A program made the position numbers and the translations under genes. Under the pieces are notes generated by a model. That model was given only the letters and a program-made list of their open reading frames with translations, was not told the origin of the DNA and did no database searches. This document shows, piece after piece, positions 1 through 10,255 of a stretch of DNA of 64,000 nt (positions are counted from its first letter, which is position 1; every line of letters begins with the position of its first letter). Source of the DNA: Caldilinea sp. CFX5 (GTDB lineage: Bacteria > Chloroflexota > Anaerolineae > Caldilineales > Caldilineaceae). The DNA lies in assembly GCA_021405325.1 (NCBI GenBank), contig QWII01000057.1, positions 62,001 to 126,000 on the forward strand, in the 5' to 3' direction.

Positions 1-143
1 CCCAACGGCCCCATCAAGAGGATCACCGCAATCATAAAGAGGCCGGTTAACAGCTTGGGATTGAGCCAGGGGGAATCAAAGCGGTTTAAGCGTGAGACGC
101 GCCGTGGTTTGGCTTGGTTGAGAGTTTCAGCAGTTGCAGTCAT
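1..143 (-). CDS. ABC transporter permease, DppC type (N-terminal part)
   Basis: Only the first 47 or so codons lie in the window. The frame starts at ATG 143 and reads a polar leader (MTATAETLNQAKPRR) followed by a segment ending in a hydrophobic helix (LLTGLFMIAVILLMGPLG) that runs off the left edge. A charged N-terminus before the first membrane helix is usual for the second inner-membrane permease of peptide/nickel ABC importers. It lies downstream of the DppB-type permease and the binding lipoprotein in the same direction, which is the expected gene order. The identity rests mostly on that context, because the EAA loop is outside the window. Confidence 0.6.
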   Translation of the reverse strand, partial: MTATAETLNQAKPRRVSRLNRFDSPWLNPKLLTGLFMIAVILLMGPL

Positions 144-159
144 TCTTTAGTCCTAAGTC

Positions 160-300
160 ACATAGTCGCGTAGTCGTTTAGTCGCGTAGTCGTTTAGTCG
201 TGTAGTCGTGTAGTCGTGTAGTCGTTTGGTCATCTAGTTGTTGTGTCAACGGACGGATACGACGACGCGACAATGCGACGAACTGACCACGCGACGCCAT
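160..300. repeat. Tandem low-complexity repeat (tagtcg words)
   Basis: The spacer between the two permease genes holds about eight imperfect 9-base units of the form tagtcgtgt/tagtcgttt from about 163 to 240. A stretch rich in the partly complementary word cgacgcgac/gacga follows up to 300. The two halves could fold back on each other. It is one of several spacers of this kind in the window and shows no coding character. Confidence 0.7.
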
Positions 301-301
301 A

Positions 302-1315
302 TTATGAACCTTTTTCCAGGGTAATACGCGGGTCGATCAGCGGGTAGATCATGTCCAGGATGAAGACCATCGTGGCAGTGCTGGCGATCAGAATGAAGAC
401 AATCCCTTGCATCAGCGTGTAATCGCTGTTCACAATGCCCAGATAGAGCAGATAGCCCATGCCCGGATAGCGGAAGATATATTCCAACAGGGCGGAACCG
501 CCGGCAATGCCACCCAGGCTCAAGGCCAGCGCAGTTACTTGGGGCAGAATGGAATTGCGTATGCCATATTGAAAGAAGACGCGCGTTGGATGTAAGCCTT
601 TGGCCTCGGCCAGGATCATATAATCTTCGCCGTCGGTCGTTACCATCATGCCGCGCATGCCTAAGGCCCAGAAGCCCATGCTGGCCAGCACCAGGGCTAG
701 GGCAGGCAGCGTGCCATGATAGATGACGCTTTTGATAAAGGGCCAGTTAAAGCCTCTTTCGAATTCACTGGCATACGCGCCATTCGGCGGAAACCAGTTG
801 AGCCAGAAGGCAAAGACATAAATAAGCAAGATGCCCAGCATAAAGAAGGGCACGGAGGTAAAGGTCATGCTGACGGGCAAGAGTTGCTTCACCCATCCCG
901 GGGTGCGGCGCCAGGCCAAAATCGCGCCAATCGTGTTGCCGATCACAAAGGAGATGAGCAAGGCGATCACCAGCAGCCCAATTGTCCAGGGTATGGCGCG
1001 CGCCACCATTTCATTGACCTTCGACGGAAACGAGGCTAATGAATAGCCTAGATCCAGGGTGAGGATGTTCCCCAGATAGCGAAAATATTGTTCATAGAGC
1101 GGACCATCCAGGCCAAAACGGGCGCGCCAGCGATCAATCAGATCACCGGCATTTTCAATATAGCCCGACTGGGCCGTTAACCGGGCAACCATCGCCGCCA
1201 CCGGATCGCCGCCGCCAATGCGCGGGATAAAAAAGATCAGCGTTGCGCCCAACCAAATGGTTAACAAAAACATGCCAAAGCGGCGCAAGACATAACTTAG
1301 GGTAAGACCGCCCAT
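302..1315 (-). CDS. ABC transporter permease, DppB/OppB type
   Basis: A 337-residue inner-membrane permease of the binding-protein-dependent family that imports peptides, nickel or oligosaccharides. It begins with a first membrane helix (about residues 10-32), followed by the long periplasmic loop typical of DppB, then five further hydrophobic segments. The cytoplasmic coupling loop with the EAA-type motif (EAKGLHPTRV, near residue 237) contacts the ATPase. Length and order are normal for the family. It sits between the binding lipoprotein upstream and a second permease downstream, so the three are probably one transport operon. The ATPase genes are not in view. The substrate cannot be told from the sequence. 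Confidence 0.9.
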   Translation of the reverse strand: MGGLTLSYVLRRFGMFLLTIWLGATLIFFIPRIGGGDPVAAMVARLTAQSGYIENAGDLIDRWRARFGLDGPLYEQYFRYLGNILTLDLGYSLASFPSKVNEMVARAIPWTIGLLVIALLISFVIGNTIGAILAWRRTPGWVKQLLPVSMTFTSVPFFMLGILLIYVFAFWLNWFPPNGAYASEFERGFNWPFIKSVIYHGTLPALALVLASMGFWALGMRGMMVTTDGEDYMILAEAKGLHPTRVFFQYGIRNSILPQVTALALSLGGIAGGSALLEYIFRYPGMGYLLYLGIVNSDYTLMQGIVFILIASTATMVFILDMIYPLIDPRITLEKGS

Positions 1316-1324
1316 GAGAATTCC

Positions 1325-1432
1325 TTATCACAAACAAAACAGTAGGACAGTAAAACAGTGGGCCAGTAAGGCAGTAGGTCAGTAAGACAGTGAGATCCGT
1401 CCTGTATCCCACTGCCTTACTGATCTACTGTT

Positions 1433-1440
<8 letters not shown>
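1325..1440. repeat. Inverted low-complexity repeat (cagta / tactg words)
   Basis: The left half repeats acagtaggacagtaaaacag-like words and the right half repeats their complements (actgccttactgatctactg), so the spacer folds into a long hairpin. The stop codon of the binding-protein gene (1433-1435) lies inside the right arm, so the last residues of that protein are encoded by the repeat. A spacer of the same word family occurs at 30024-30115. Confidence 0.75.
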
Positions 1441-3241
<1,801 letters not shown>

Positions 3242-3591
3242 AGGTACATACCTCCTCTGTAGCGATAGAATGAAGAGAGTTTAAAAACTGTTTTTGGAGC
3301 AAATTGCAATTTGGTGGTAAAACCCAGCAACCATCGCGTGGGGGTTGTCGATTCTGGTCATTGTGCGGGTCGGCTACAGTATACCGGTATCAAGGATGGG
3401 CGTCAAAATCTTTAGGTTGTCAAAATGCAAATTCAATCATCATAATTATCCACGGCAAGTCTTTGCTGCGGGTAAATTTGGTCATTTGGGGCAACAGGCG
3501 ATAGCCAAGTTTGACCATCCTATGATAGAATTTGAGGTATCGACGATTTTCCACAGACAACCGCTTAATCCCTAATTGGAGGCATCCATTC
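3242..3591. other. Intergenic region between divergent genes
   Basis: About 350 bases between the minus-strand transporter operon and the plus-strand lipoprotein. It must hold both promoters, but I could not find a pair of well-spaced -35/-10 boxes. A short palindrome, ataccggtat, lies near 3382. No coding character was seen. Confidence 0.5.
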
Positions 3592-3993
3592 ATGTTTAGT
3601 CAACGGCAACGACGCGTTTCTTATCTTTTCGTTCTGGTCACTTTCTTTGCTTTGCTTGTTGCCGCCTGTGGCGGTGATGAGGAGAGCAGTGGCGGTGATG
3701 CGGCTGCGGCGAGTGGGCCGGTGCGCTTTCTCTACTTTTCCGCCGCCGATTGCACGCCCTGTAACGATATGGCGCCGATTATTGATGGCATTGAAACCGA
3801 TTTCAGCGGCAAATTGGCGGTTGAACGTTATGACGCCGCCAGCGATGATGGGAAAAAGTTGATGGAGCAATATGAGTTGAAGGAGACGCCCAGCTATGTC
3901 ATGGTGGCGCCGGATGGGTCAAAGCTGTGGGCGTTGACCGGCGCCATTCATAAAGATATGTTACGCCAGCAAGTGCAGATGCGGACGCAGTAG
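3592..3993 (+). CDS. Thioredoxin-like lipoprotein
   Basis: A 133-residue predicted lipoprotein. I chose ATG 3592 because it is preceded by TTGGAGG at 9 bases and gives a proper lipoprotein signal: basic start, hydrophobic core, lipobox VAAC with Cys26. After a Gly/Ser/Asp linker comes a thioredoxin fold with the redox motif C-T-P-C (Cys54, Cys57) and a cis-proline loop (KETPSYVM). It probably acts as an extracytoplasmic thiol-disulfide protein. The reading frame is open further upstream, but the longer form would spoil the signal peptide. It is monocistronic and faces a convergent gene across a 22-bp hairpin. Confidence 0.85.
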   Translation: MFSQRQRRVSYLFVLVTFFALLVAACGGDEESSGGDAAAASGPVRFLYFSAADCTPCNDMAPIIDGIETDFSGKLAVERYDAASDDGKKLMEQYELKETPSYVMVAPDGSKLWALTGAIHKDMLRQQVQMRTQ

Positions 3994-3995
3994 AT

Positions 3996-4050
3996 CGTGA
4001 TTCGTGCTGCGTGACCTGAGCCTGTCGAAGGTCACGCAGCACGAATCACG
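3996..4050. terminator. 22-bp perfect hairpin, REP-like, between convergent genes
   Basis: Arms 3996-4017 and 4029-4050 are exactly complementary, with an 11-base loop (gagcctgtcga). The loop plus arm edge reads cctgagcctgtcgaagg, the same core (TTCGACAAGCTCA in reverse) found in the palindromes at 10.8, 22.1 and 62.0 kb. Its place between convergent genes fits a shared terminator, but there is no clear T-tract. Confidence 0.7.
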
Positions 4051-4052
4051 AA

Positions 4053-5279
4053 TCACAGCCCCCAGTGTTCATCAATTGAGTCTTGGAAAAGCGAGCGTTT
4101 ACCCGTAACAATGTCATCAACTTGAATCACTTCACCGGTCAGGGCTGATTCATAGATGGCATCGCCAATCGCCAACGAACGCAGTCCTTCCCATCCGTCG
4201 ATCTCCGGTTTTTCCCGGTTGCCGCGCAGGATTTCGAGAAATTCCCAAATTTCAATCGAGAAACCGTCGGTTGTGCCGCCGGGGTAGAGAAATTCTTTGT
4301 CGGTTTCACTCAGGGTAGCTAGATACATCTTCTCTAGTTCAGCCAAGGTAAGCTCTGTCTTGTCCTTGCGCACCAGCAGACCGCTCTCCATTTGGGTAGG
4401 ATTGCGCTCAAAGAGGTGGAAGATCGAGAAACGACCGGCAGTCGTATCGCGCAGCGAGCCTTCGCTGCCATAAAAGGTCACGTTGTATGCCTCTTCCCCC
4501 GGCGCCGCCAGACTCCACGACCAGGTGCCGACGACGCCGTTCTTGAAGGTAAAGGTGACAAAGACCGTATCCTCCGGCGCCTCGGTAAAGGGCAGGGCAA
4601 CGCCGGTTTTTAGCGAACGCAACTCGGCATAGATCTTTTCGACATCGCTAAAGAAGTAGCGCATAGTGTCACAGTAGTGATAACCGCTATCCAACACCGG
4701 CCCGCCGCCCGACATCAGCTTATTCTGGCGCCAACGTACTCGATCAGGAATTGGTTCGTTGGTGGCAGCCGGTGGCGCCGGCGGACGACGATAGGTGTGA
4801 AAAAAGCTCATCGGTTCGCCAATGAGTTTCGACTCGTTGAAGATCCAATGCGCCACTCGTTGGCCCGGTTGCCGACGATGGGGCGCGGCGGTGGAGAGTA
4901 CTTTGCCGGTACGATCCGCTGTTTCGGCCATGATGCGGCAAGCTTTGATGGTGATGCCCAGCGGTTTTTCACAGAGAACATCGAGGCCGCCTTCCATACA
5001 GTCGATGGCAATGCTGTGGTGCAGGCCGTGCGGCAGACACATATCGACGGCGTCAACGCCTGCCTTTGCAATCAACTTTTGGTAATCGGTGTAAACCGTA
5101 GGGCGGAGGCCGAAAAGCTCTTCAAACATATCGGCTTTTTCGTGTGCATTGGCTTCGTTGGCATCACAAACCGCCGTCACCATAAAGTCGCCGCGGCCCC
5201 GTTCTTGCAGATCTTTCATCGACAACACATGGCGGCGCGCAATCCCGCCACAACCGATAAGGGCAAGTTTGATGGTCAT
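4053..5279 (-). CDS. Gfo/Idh/MocA family oxidoreductase
   Basis: A 408-residue NAD(P)-dependent dehydrogenase of the inositol dehydrogenase / glucose-fructose oxidoreductase group. The N-terminal Rossmann fold shows GCGGIARRH at residues 9-17, and the family's catalytic lysine motif EKP is at 104-106. A later H-x-x-D pair (SGYHYCDTM, about 195-203) matches the usual catalytic histidine region of the C-terminal domain. Substrates in this family are polyols, sugars and their acids, and this one is not identifiable. It stands alone, although many sugar-handling genes lie nearby. Confidence 0.88.
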   Translation of the reverse strand: MTIKLALIGCGGIARRHVLSMKDLQERGRGDFMVTAVCDANEANAHEKADMFEELFGLRPTVYTDYQKLIAKAGVDAVDMCLPHGLHHSIAIDCMEGGLDVLCEKPLGITIKACRIMAETADRTGKVLSTAAPHRRQPGQRVAHWIFNESKLIGEPMSFFHTYRRPPAPPAATNEPIPDRVRWRQNKLMSGGGPVLDSGYHYCDTMRYFFSDVEKIYAELRSLKTGVALPFTEAPEDTVFVTFTFKNGVVGTWSWSLAAPGEEAYNVTFYGSEGSLRDTTAGRFSIFHLFERNPTQMESGLLVRKDKTELTLAELEKMYLATLSETDKEFLYPGGTTDGFSIEIWEFLEILRGNREKPEIDGWEGLRSLAIGDAIYESALTGEVIQVDDIVTGKRSLFQDSIDEHWGL

Positions 5280-5330
5280 TATTCATATACTCCGCGAAAG
5301 CATTGCTGAGAAAGTTGCGGTTGGATGGCT

Positions 5331-5945
5331 TTAGGCTGGTATTAATAGTTGCTCTTCACACTGGACAAAGATGAAATCTAGGAGGGCATAAACCTGTTCA
5401 GGTGTCGTGATCGCATAAGAACGTGGATCGCGCACAAACCCTTTACCTTCCAAGCGCCCAAATTCCCAGAGTAATCCCGTTGTTACAATGCCATATATGG
5501 TTACTGTTTCTTGCCCATTGATCTTCTGACAAGCCAGCATCGCCGCCAAACATTGCGCCCAACCAGCCTCAAAGTCTTGTTTTTTCGCTTCTATCACCGC
5601 CAGTAAGGGTCGATTTACCAATTGATCAACAACACCTTGCGGCCAAATGGAGAGCAAATAATCTGGCTCACCAAATAATGTTTCATCGGCACTAATATAT
5701 TGATTGATCCAGAGTTGCAATTGTTGATGATGCTGCCAAGTGAACTGCAAATATGGATAGACAAAACTTTCACGAAAAAATTGCTCGCTTTCGTATGTCC
5801 CTTTTCGATCCAGGGCAAAATTCAGGTTCGTCACAAACCAATCAGGTAACGCAAGGCGAGCATCAGGCAAAAATCGCTGCTGTTCCAATTTTAGGGGATA
5901 CTTACGGAGCACCTGGGCAACGGTTTTAAAATCGCTAAAGGCCAT
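5331..5945 (-). CDS. PD-(D/E)XK nuclease-fold protein, unknown role
   Basis: A 204-residue protein with the core of a restriction-endonuclease fold. A helix contains Glu59 (FRESFVYPYL), then GEPDYLLS with Asp95, then the strand LLAVIEAKK with Glu119 and Lys121, and then a helix with Gln (WAQCLAAMLA). This is the E...PD...ExK layout of metal-dependent nucleases. No helicase or methylase gene is next to it, so it is not an ordinary restriction subunit. Similar stand-alone proteins are common in Cyanobacteria and Chloroflexota and remain uncharacterised. The nuclease call is from motif pattern only. Confidence 0.6.
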   Translation of the reverse strand: MAFSDFKTVAQVLRKYPLKLEQQRFLPDARLALPDWFVTNLNFALDRKGTYESEQFFRESFVYPYLQFTWQHHQQLQLWINQYISADETLFGEPDYLLSIWPQGVVDQLVNRPLLAVIEAKKQDFEAGWAQCLAAMLACQKINGQETVTIYGIVTTGLLWEFGRLEGKGFVRDPRSYAITTPEQVYALLDFIFVQCEEQLLIPA

Positions 5946-6309
5946 CTTGCAGCTCCTATCCTACGCAAGCAAAACAACGGCACCTACAATAAATCATACT
6001 GCCTTACGCTCCTTTTGTCAATCAAGGCTATCCTTGGGCCATTTCAAGTTGAGGGCGCGTTTTACCGAGCGGCTCGCTAACGCTTGCCGCTCGGAAGTTG
6101 CCCAATGTTGAAATGCAAGAACACTACCGGTAAAGCTGTAAAACTGTAATGCTTGGTATGGGGAAGAAAAGAGTCGATTACGACAGGATTACGTGACGCC
6201 ATATTACGTGACGCCAGCAGGGGCAGATCTTGGCAAAGCTGCCCCTGTTGACGAAGTTGATTTGCTTACGGCCTTTACCATCATAACGCCGATTTCACCA
6301 TCTGTCAAC
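5946..6309. other. Intergenic region with two hairpins
   Basis: About 360 bases with no convincing gene. An imperfect long inverted repeat runs from about 6038 to 6118: ccatttcaa...ttgaaatg outside and CCGAGCGGC/GCCGCTCGG inside. A second hairpin has 9-bp arms caggggcag/ctgcccctg at 6218-6226 and 6239-6247. The latter could end transcription of the minus-strand lipoprotein gene. Confidence 0.6.
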
Positions 6310-6717
6310 CTACTTTTTGCACTGTTCCGCAATCAAGCTGGTAATACTGGCGGGCGCGGCAGCAACGGTCTCCTCATATTGTTCCATCTTGGCGCAATCC
6401 AGTGCGACCGGCAGATCCTGTTGCTGCAACATCTCAAACTGCGCCAGCGTGATGCGGGCGACAAAGGTCTGCGCCGTGCGATCCACCTCCCAGACATCCA
6501 GTTCGCCGGCCAGGGCATTCAGCACCTCAACTGTCGGGTATTGCACCTGGACAATGAGATGCACCTCCTCAGCCGCGGCTGCGGGGGCGACTGGTGTCGG
6601 CGGTTGGATCAGCGGGACACACCCAGTTGCGCCACAGAGACCGATAAGCAGCATCAGAAAAAACCAACGCTTAGTTGATCGTGATAAAGATTGCGGTTGG
6701 GACACCCCAGTTACCAT
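6310..6717 (-). CDS. Small lipoprotein resembling the N-terminal part of M14 carboxypeptidases
   Basis: A 135-residue frame. ATG 6717 is preferred because an AGGA box lies 5 bases upstream and a lipoprotein signal follows at once (RWFFLMLLIGLCGATGC, Cys33). After a proline-rich linker, residues about 45-115 (VQYPTVEVLNALAGELDVWEV, then FVARITLAQFEML) resemble the short prodomain-like region that precedes the catalytic domain of secreted M14 zinc carboxypeptidases in Chloroflexota. The catalytic domain is absent and the frame stops after TSLIAEQCKK. It may be a stand-alone protein or a decayed peptidase. Directly upstream lies the tail of a different M14-like gene (6671-7015). Confidence 0.45.
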   Translation of the reverse strand: MVTGVSQPQSLSRSTKRWFFLMLLIGLCGATGCVPLIQPPTPVAPAAAAEEVHLIVQVQYPTVEVLNALAGELDVWEVDRTAQTFVARITLAQFEMLQQQDLPVALDCAKMEQYEETVAAAPASITSLIAEQCKK

Positions 6718-7015
6718 TCGCATCCTGTCCTTCCACAAAAATTGTATGGCGACCGGAACTCCATCCCGTGGTGTCGATAGTTGCCGTGGCGCCTTCGATA
6801 GCAGTGTTAAATGCGCCATCGCTTGGGCTTAATGTGACGCTTGTCGCCGCCGACCACGAAGGCGCATCAATCGTATACCGACCGGCCTGAATCGCCTGGG
6901 TTAGCTCCGTACCCCAGCCATTGCTATTGTAACGGGTATCATTGACAAAATAGTCGATGATCCCCAAAGCAATAGCGGCGCAGAAACATGTTTGGGGTGG
7001 GAATAGGATAAACGC
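6671..7015 (-). pseudogene. C-terminal remnant of an M14-type carboxypeptidase
   Basis: The frame ending at 6671 reads NGWGTELTQAIQAGRYTIDA, then a beta-sandwich-like stretch and GRHTIFVEGQDANGNWG, which are typical words of the C-terminal domain of secreted M14 carboxypeptidase T-like enzymes. The frame is closed upstream by a stop at 7016-7018. There is no zinc-binding HxxE...H domain and no signal peptide. It is therefore a 3-prime fragment of a lost gene. Its end overlaps the start of the lipoprotein frame at 6717 by 47 bases. Confidence 0.6.
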
Positions 7016-7226
7016 TTACAAATAGGGATTGGTATTATACGCCGTTCGATCCATCCAGGCAATTCTGGTATATTCTGCAACACGCTAAGCAACGCCACAG
7101 CAAGATCATCGCCAAGGTGGTAATATGGGAGTAACATGGTTGACAAAATCACAGAAAGATGGAACCATTGATCCCAGAAGAAGTACAAACAACAAGCGTA
7201 TGCCAACCGGAAAAGAGGATATTTCC

Positions 7227-8213
7227 ATGCAAGCCTTAGTTTATCAAGCACCCTGGCAGATGACCGTCGAAGATGTACCTCGCCCCACCGCCGGGCCGGG
7301 CGAGGTGGTCATCGATGTCAAAGCCGTCGGCATCTGTGGTTCCGATGTCCACGGCTACACCGGCTCCACCGGTCGCCGTAACCCGCCGATGATCATGGGG
7401 CATGAATTTAGCGGCGTCGTTTCGTCGATTGGCCCCGGCGTCACCCAAGCCAGAGAAGGGGACGCCGTCGTCGCGACCCCGATTTTCCCCTTTAACGGCA
7501 TTGGCCAGCGCAAGGTGCTGGGCGTCTTTAGCACCCCCGGCGCCTATGCCGAACAGGTGGTTGTCCATGAATCGATGCTGTTGCCCAAGCCGGCCCATGT
7601 CACCTGGCGGCAGGCGGCCATGTGCGAACCGCTCGCCGTCGCGCTCCATGCCATCAGCCGCACGCCGATTCCTTTGATGGGGACGGTGGTGATTGTCGGC
7701 GCCGGCACCATCGGTCTGCTGGCGATGATGAGCGCCCGTCTGGCCGGCGCCGGCAAGATCATCATGAGCGACATGAGCGCCCACCGCCTGGAGATGGCCG
7801 AAGAGTTGGGCGCCGACATGGTGATCAACATCAAAAACCAAGATCCAGTGCAGACCATTCTTGACTATACGAACGGCAAAGGCGTCGATGTGGCGATTGA
7901 AGCGGTAGGCATCTCCGCCGCCGTGCAACAGGCGCACAAAGTGACCCGCAACGGCGGTCATATCACCTGGATCGGCAACAGCGCTCGCATGATCGAACTA
8001 GACATGCAAGAAGTCGTCGCTCGCGAATTGAGCATCGCCGGCACCTACGGCTTCCAGAGCGAATTCCCGCTGGCGCTCGACGCCATTGCCAGTGGCCGCA
8101 TTAACGTCGAGCCAATGATGGAGAAGATCGCCCCCTTAGCCGAAGGCCCCGCGCTCATTGATGGTCTGGCCGCAGGCAAGCTTGATCTAGTAAAGGCGAT
8201 TTTAGAGCTATAG
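7227..8213 (+). CDS. Zinc-dependent alcohol dehydrogenase (MDR family)
   Basis: A 328-residue medium-chain dehydrogenase/reductase. Catalytic zinc ligands are visible as Cys37 (GICGSDVHG) and His59-Glu60 (MGHEFSG), and the NAD-binding GAGTIG motif lies near residue 160. The four-cysteine structural zinc loop is missing, unlike the paralogue at 9182. Relatives act on polyols such as galactitol phosphate, sorbitol or threonine, and the substrate here is unknown. ATG 7227 is chosen because it has an AAAGAGG site. A longer frame from 7125 would add an unrelated leader. A Uma2 gene follows after 17 bases, then a second dehydrogenase. Confidence 0.88.
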   Translation: MQALVYQAPWQMTVEDVPRPTAGPGEVVIDVKAVGICGSDVHGYTGSTGRRNPPMIMGHEFSGVVSSIGPGVTQAREGDAVVATPIFPFNGIGQRKVLGVFSTPGAYAEQVVVHESMLLPKPAHVTWRQAAMCEPLAVALHAISRTPIPLMGTVVIVGAGTIGLLAMMSARLAGAGKIIMSDMSAHRLEMAEELGADMVINIKNQDPVQTILDYTNGKGVDVAIEAVGISAAVQQAHKVTRNGGHITWIGNSARMIELDMQEVVARELSIAGTYGFQSEFPLALDAIASGRINVEPMMEKIAPLAEGPALIDGLAAGKLDLVKAILEL

Positions 8214-8230
8214 AAAGGAGTCTCTTTCTG

Positions 8231-9157
8231 ATGGCCGCAGTCATGGATCGGGTTGTTACCCCCTACAATCGAAAATCTAAAACTCGTACTGAGCAAGACG
8301 AACGTATCCAAAATCCAAAATCAATTGATCGTCCCGGTTGGATCCCCCCCGAAATCCTCCACGGCTGGGACGACGATCCCTTCGCCTATCAAACGGAGGA
8401 AGAGTTAATGCCCGCCGGTGGTCTGCATGGCAAGTTGCTTGCTTATATTGTGGAATTAGTACGTCATACCCTTGAAGAGAAAGGGTTGATGTTCCTGATC
8501 GATACCTTTCTGCTCTACCGCGATGAGAACAATGTCAAACAACGGATCGGGCCGGATCTGTTGTTGATGCCCTTTCGCGATCCGCCCCCATCCGCTTACG
8601 ATCTAGAGACCGAAGCATTGCCGCGCTGTGTCGTCGAAGTGACTTCACCCAAGAGCCGGTTGAACGATCTAGAGCGCAAAGCTGGGTTCTATCTGAATCT
8701 TGGCATTCCAGCCTATCTTGCCATTGACGCGATTACCGCCAACAAGCAGGTGCGCAAGCAGATTATTCTGCGCCTTTGGCGGTTGGTCGATGGTGAAGGT
8801 CAAGAAGTCAAGGCGGATGCGCAAGGTGGCTTTACCCTGCCGGAAATGGGGATGCGCATTTATGCGGAAGGGCAGCGGCTCCGTTTTGTTGATTTGGCGA
8901 CCGGCAAGGTCACGCTCGACAGCGGTGAGCTAGGGCGTTCGCTAACCTCATTGCAGCAAATGTTGACATCGACACAGCAAACGTTGACATCGACACAGCA
9001 AACGTTGACATCGACACAGCGAACCTTGACGGTAACAGAGCAAGCCTTGCTAACTGCACAAGCGGCGCTGGCAAAAGAACAAGCGGCCCGGTTACAGAGC
9101 GACGCCGCCCTACAACAGGCGTTACTGGAAATCAAGAAATTGCGCGGGGAAAAGTAA
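8231..9157 (+). CDS. Uma2 family putative nuclease with heptad-repeat tail
   Basis: A 308-residue protein of the Uma2 (DUF820) family, a PD-(D/E)XK fold with no settled function that is greatly expanded in Cyanobacteria and Chloroflexota. The core is visible as RIGPDLLLM (Asp109), RCVVEVTSPKS (Glu136), ERKAGFYLNLGIPAYLAID (Lys150). From about residue 237 the chain turns into a coiled coil made of near-identical LTSTQQT heptads and then Ala/Gln-rich helix. ATG 8231 follows AGAAAGGAG at 10 bases. It lies between two alcohol dehydrogenase genes with short gaps and may be co-transcribed with them, though no functional link is known. Confidence 0.85.
   Translation: MAAVMDRVVTPYNRKSKTRTEQDERIQNPKSIDRPGWIPPEILHGWDDDPFAYQTEEELMPAGGLHGKLLAYIVELVRHTLEEKGLMFLIDTFLLYRDENNVKQRIGPDLLLMPFRDPPPSAYDLETEALPRCVVEVTSPKSRLNDLERKAGFYLNLGIPAYLAIDAITANKQVRKQIILRLWRLVDGEGQEVKADAQGGFTLPEMGMRIYAEGQRLRFVDLATGKVTLDSGELGRSLTSLQQMLTSTQQTLTSTQQTLTSTQRTLTVTEQALLTAQAALAKEQAARLQSDAALQQALLEIKKLRGEK
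8963..9025 (+). repeat. 21-base coding minisatellite, three copies
   Basis: The unit ttgacatcgacacagcaaac plus one base occurs at 8963-8983, 8984-9004 and, with small changes, 9005-9025. Each copy encodes one LTSTQQT heptad, so changes in copy number stay in frame and change coiled-coil length by exactly one heptad. Confidence 0.9.
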
Positions 9158-9181
9158 CCCGCTAACAGAAAGGACGAACTC

Positions 9182-10219
9182 ATGCGCGCCGTTGTGAAAT
9201 ATGGTCGCCAGGATAAAAATGTCGAAGTGCGCGATGTGCCGGAGCCAGTGATGGGGCCGGATCAGGTCTTGATCGAAGTGCGCGCCACCGGCGTCTGTGG
9301 CAGTGATGTCCACATGTGGCGAGAACAGCAGAGTTGGGCTGTTAAGCAACCGTTGGTGCTGGGTCATGAATTTTGTGGGATCATCGCCGATGTAGGCGCC
9401 AATGTGAATGGCTTCAAGATCGGTCAGCGGGTGGCTTGTGAGACGGCGGCACAGGTCTGCAACCGATGCGTCTACTGTCTCAGCGGCAACTATAACCTCT
9501 GCCCCAACCGCCTGGGTTATGGCGCCCTGGCCGATGGCTCGATGACTTCGTATGTCGCGGCCCGCCCCCAGATTTTACACCACATTCCCGACAATGTCCC
9601 CTTTGAACATGCCGCGCTTACCGAGCCGATCTGCGTAGCCTATAACGCCCTAGTCGAAAAGACCACGATGAAACCGGGCGATCTCGTGGTGATCCAAGGT
9701 CCCGGCCCGATTGGCATCATGGCGCTGCAAATTGTCCGCCTGCGCGGCGCCGGCACGATTGTGGTGCTGGGCACCAACGCCGACGAAAAGCGGATGGAAG
9801 TCGCCGCCGAGTTGGGCGCCCACTACACCGTCAATATCCAGCGTGAAGACGCCGGCCAGTTGATCAAAAGCCTGGGCGACGGCTTTGGCGCCGATCTGGT
9901 GGTCGATTGCACCGGCGTCAGCCGGGCGCTCAAACAGTCGATGGAGTTAGTGCGCCCCAATGGTCGCATTACCAAGATCGGCTGGGGGCCGCAACCGCTG
10001 GACTTCAGCCTTGACCCGCTGGTTGGCAAAGCCGTCACCCTGCAAGGCTCCTTCAGCCACACCTACCCCACCTGGGAACGCGTCCTGACCCTGCTCTCCA
10101 CCGGCCAGGTCAACCTCAACCCCGTCATCGGCGGCATCTACGGCCTGGAAGAGTGGGAAGAGGCGTTCCACAAGATGGAAGTGGGGGAGAATGTGAAGTC
10201 GGTTCTGAAAATCAGTTAA
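9182..10219 (+). CDS. Zinc-dependent alcohol/polyol dehydrogenase (MDR family)
   Basis: A 345-residue medium-chain dehydrogenase. Catalytic zinc ligands are Cys39 (GVCGSDVHM) and His62-Glu63 (LGHEFCG). The structural zinc loop is complete, with Cys93, Cys96, Cys99 and Cys107 (VCNRCVYC...LCP). The Rossmann motif GPGPIG lies near residue 175. The pattern fits sorbitol/xylitol or threonine dehydrogenases, and exact assignment is not possible. An AGAAAGGA site precedes ATG 9182. It is the last gene of a possible three-gene unit with the dehydrogenase at 7227 and the Uma2 gene. Confidence 0.9.
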   Translation: MRAVVKYGRQDKNVEVRDVPEPVMGPDQVLIEVRATGVCGSDVHMWREQQSWAVKQPLVLGHEFCGIIADVGANVNGFKIGQRVACETAAQVCNRCVYCLSGNYNLCPNRLGYGALADGSMTSYVAARPQILHHIPDNVPFEHAALTEPICVAYNALVEKTTMKPGDLVVIQGPGPIGIMALQIVRLRGAGTIVVLGTNADEKRMEVAAELGAHYTVNIQREDAGQLIKSLGDGFGADLVVDCTGVSRALKQSMELVRPNGRITKIGWGPQPLDFSLDPLVGKAVTLQGSFSHTYPTWERVLTLLSTGQVNLNPVIGGIYGLEEWEEAFHKMEVGENVKSVLKIS

Positions 10220-10255
10220 TAGTCGAGACAGGAGACAGGAGACACGAGATTGTCT

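Noticed and set aside
160..300. Tandem repeats that might be a CRISPR array
   Set aside because: Units are about 9 bases long and contiguous. There are no spacers, no 25-40 base repeats and no cas genes nearby.
6193..6678. 161-codon plus-strand frame opposite the small lipoprotein
   Set aside because: The minus strand carries a lipoprotein signal and M14-like words, and the plus frame has none.
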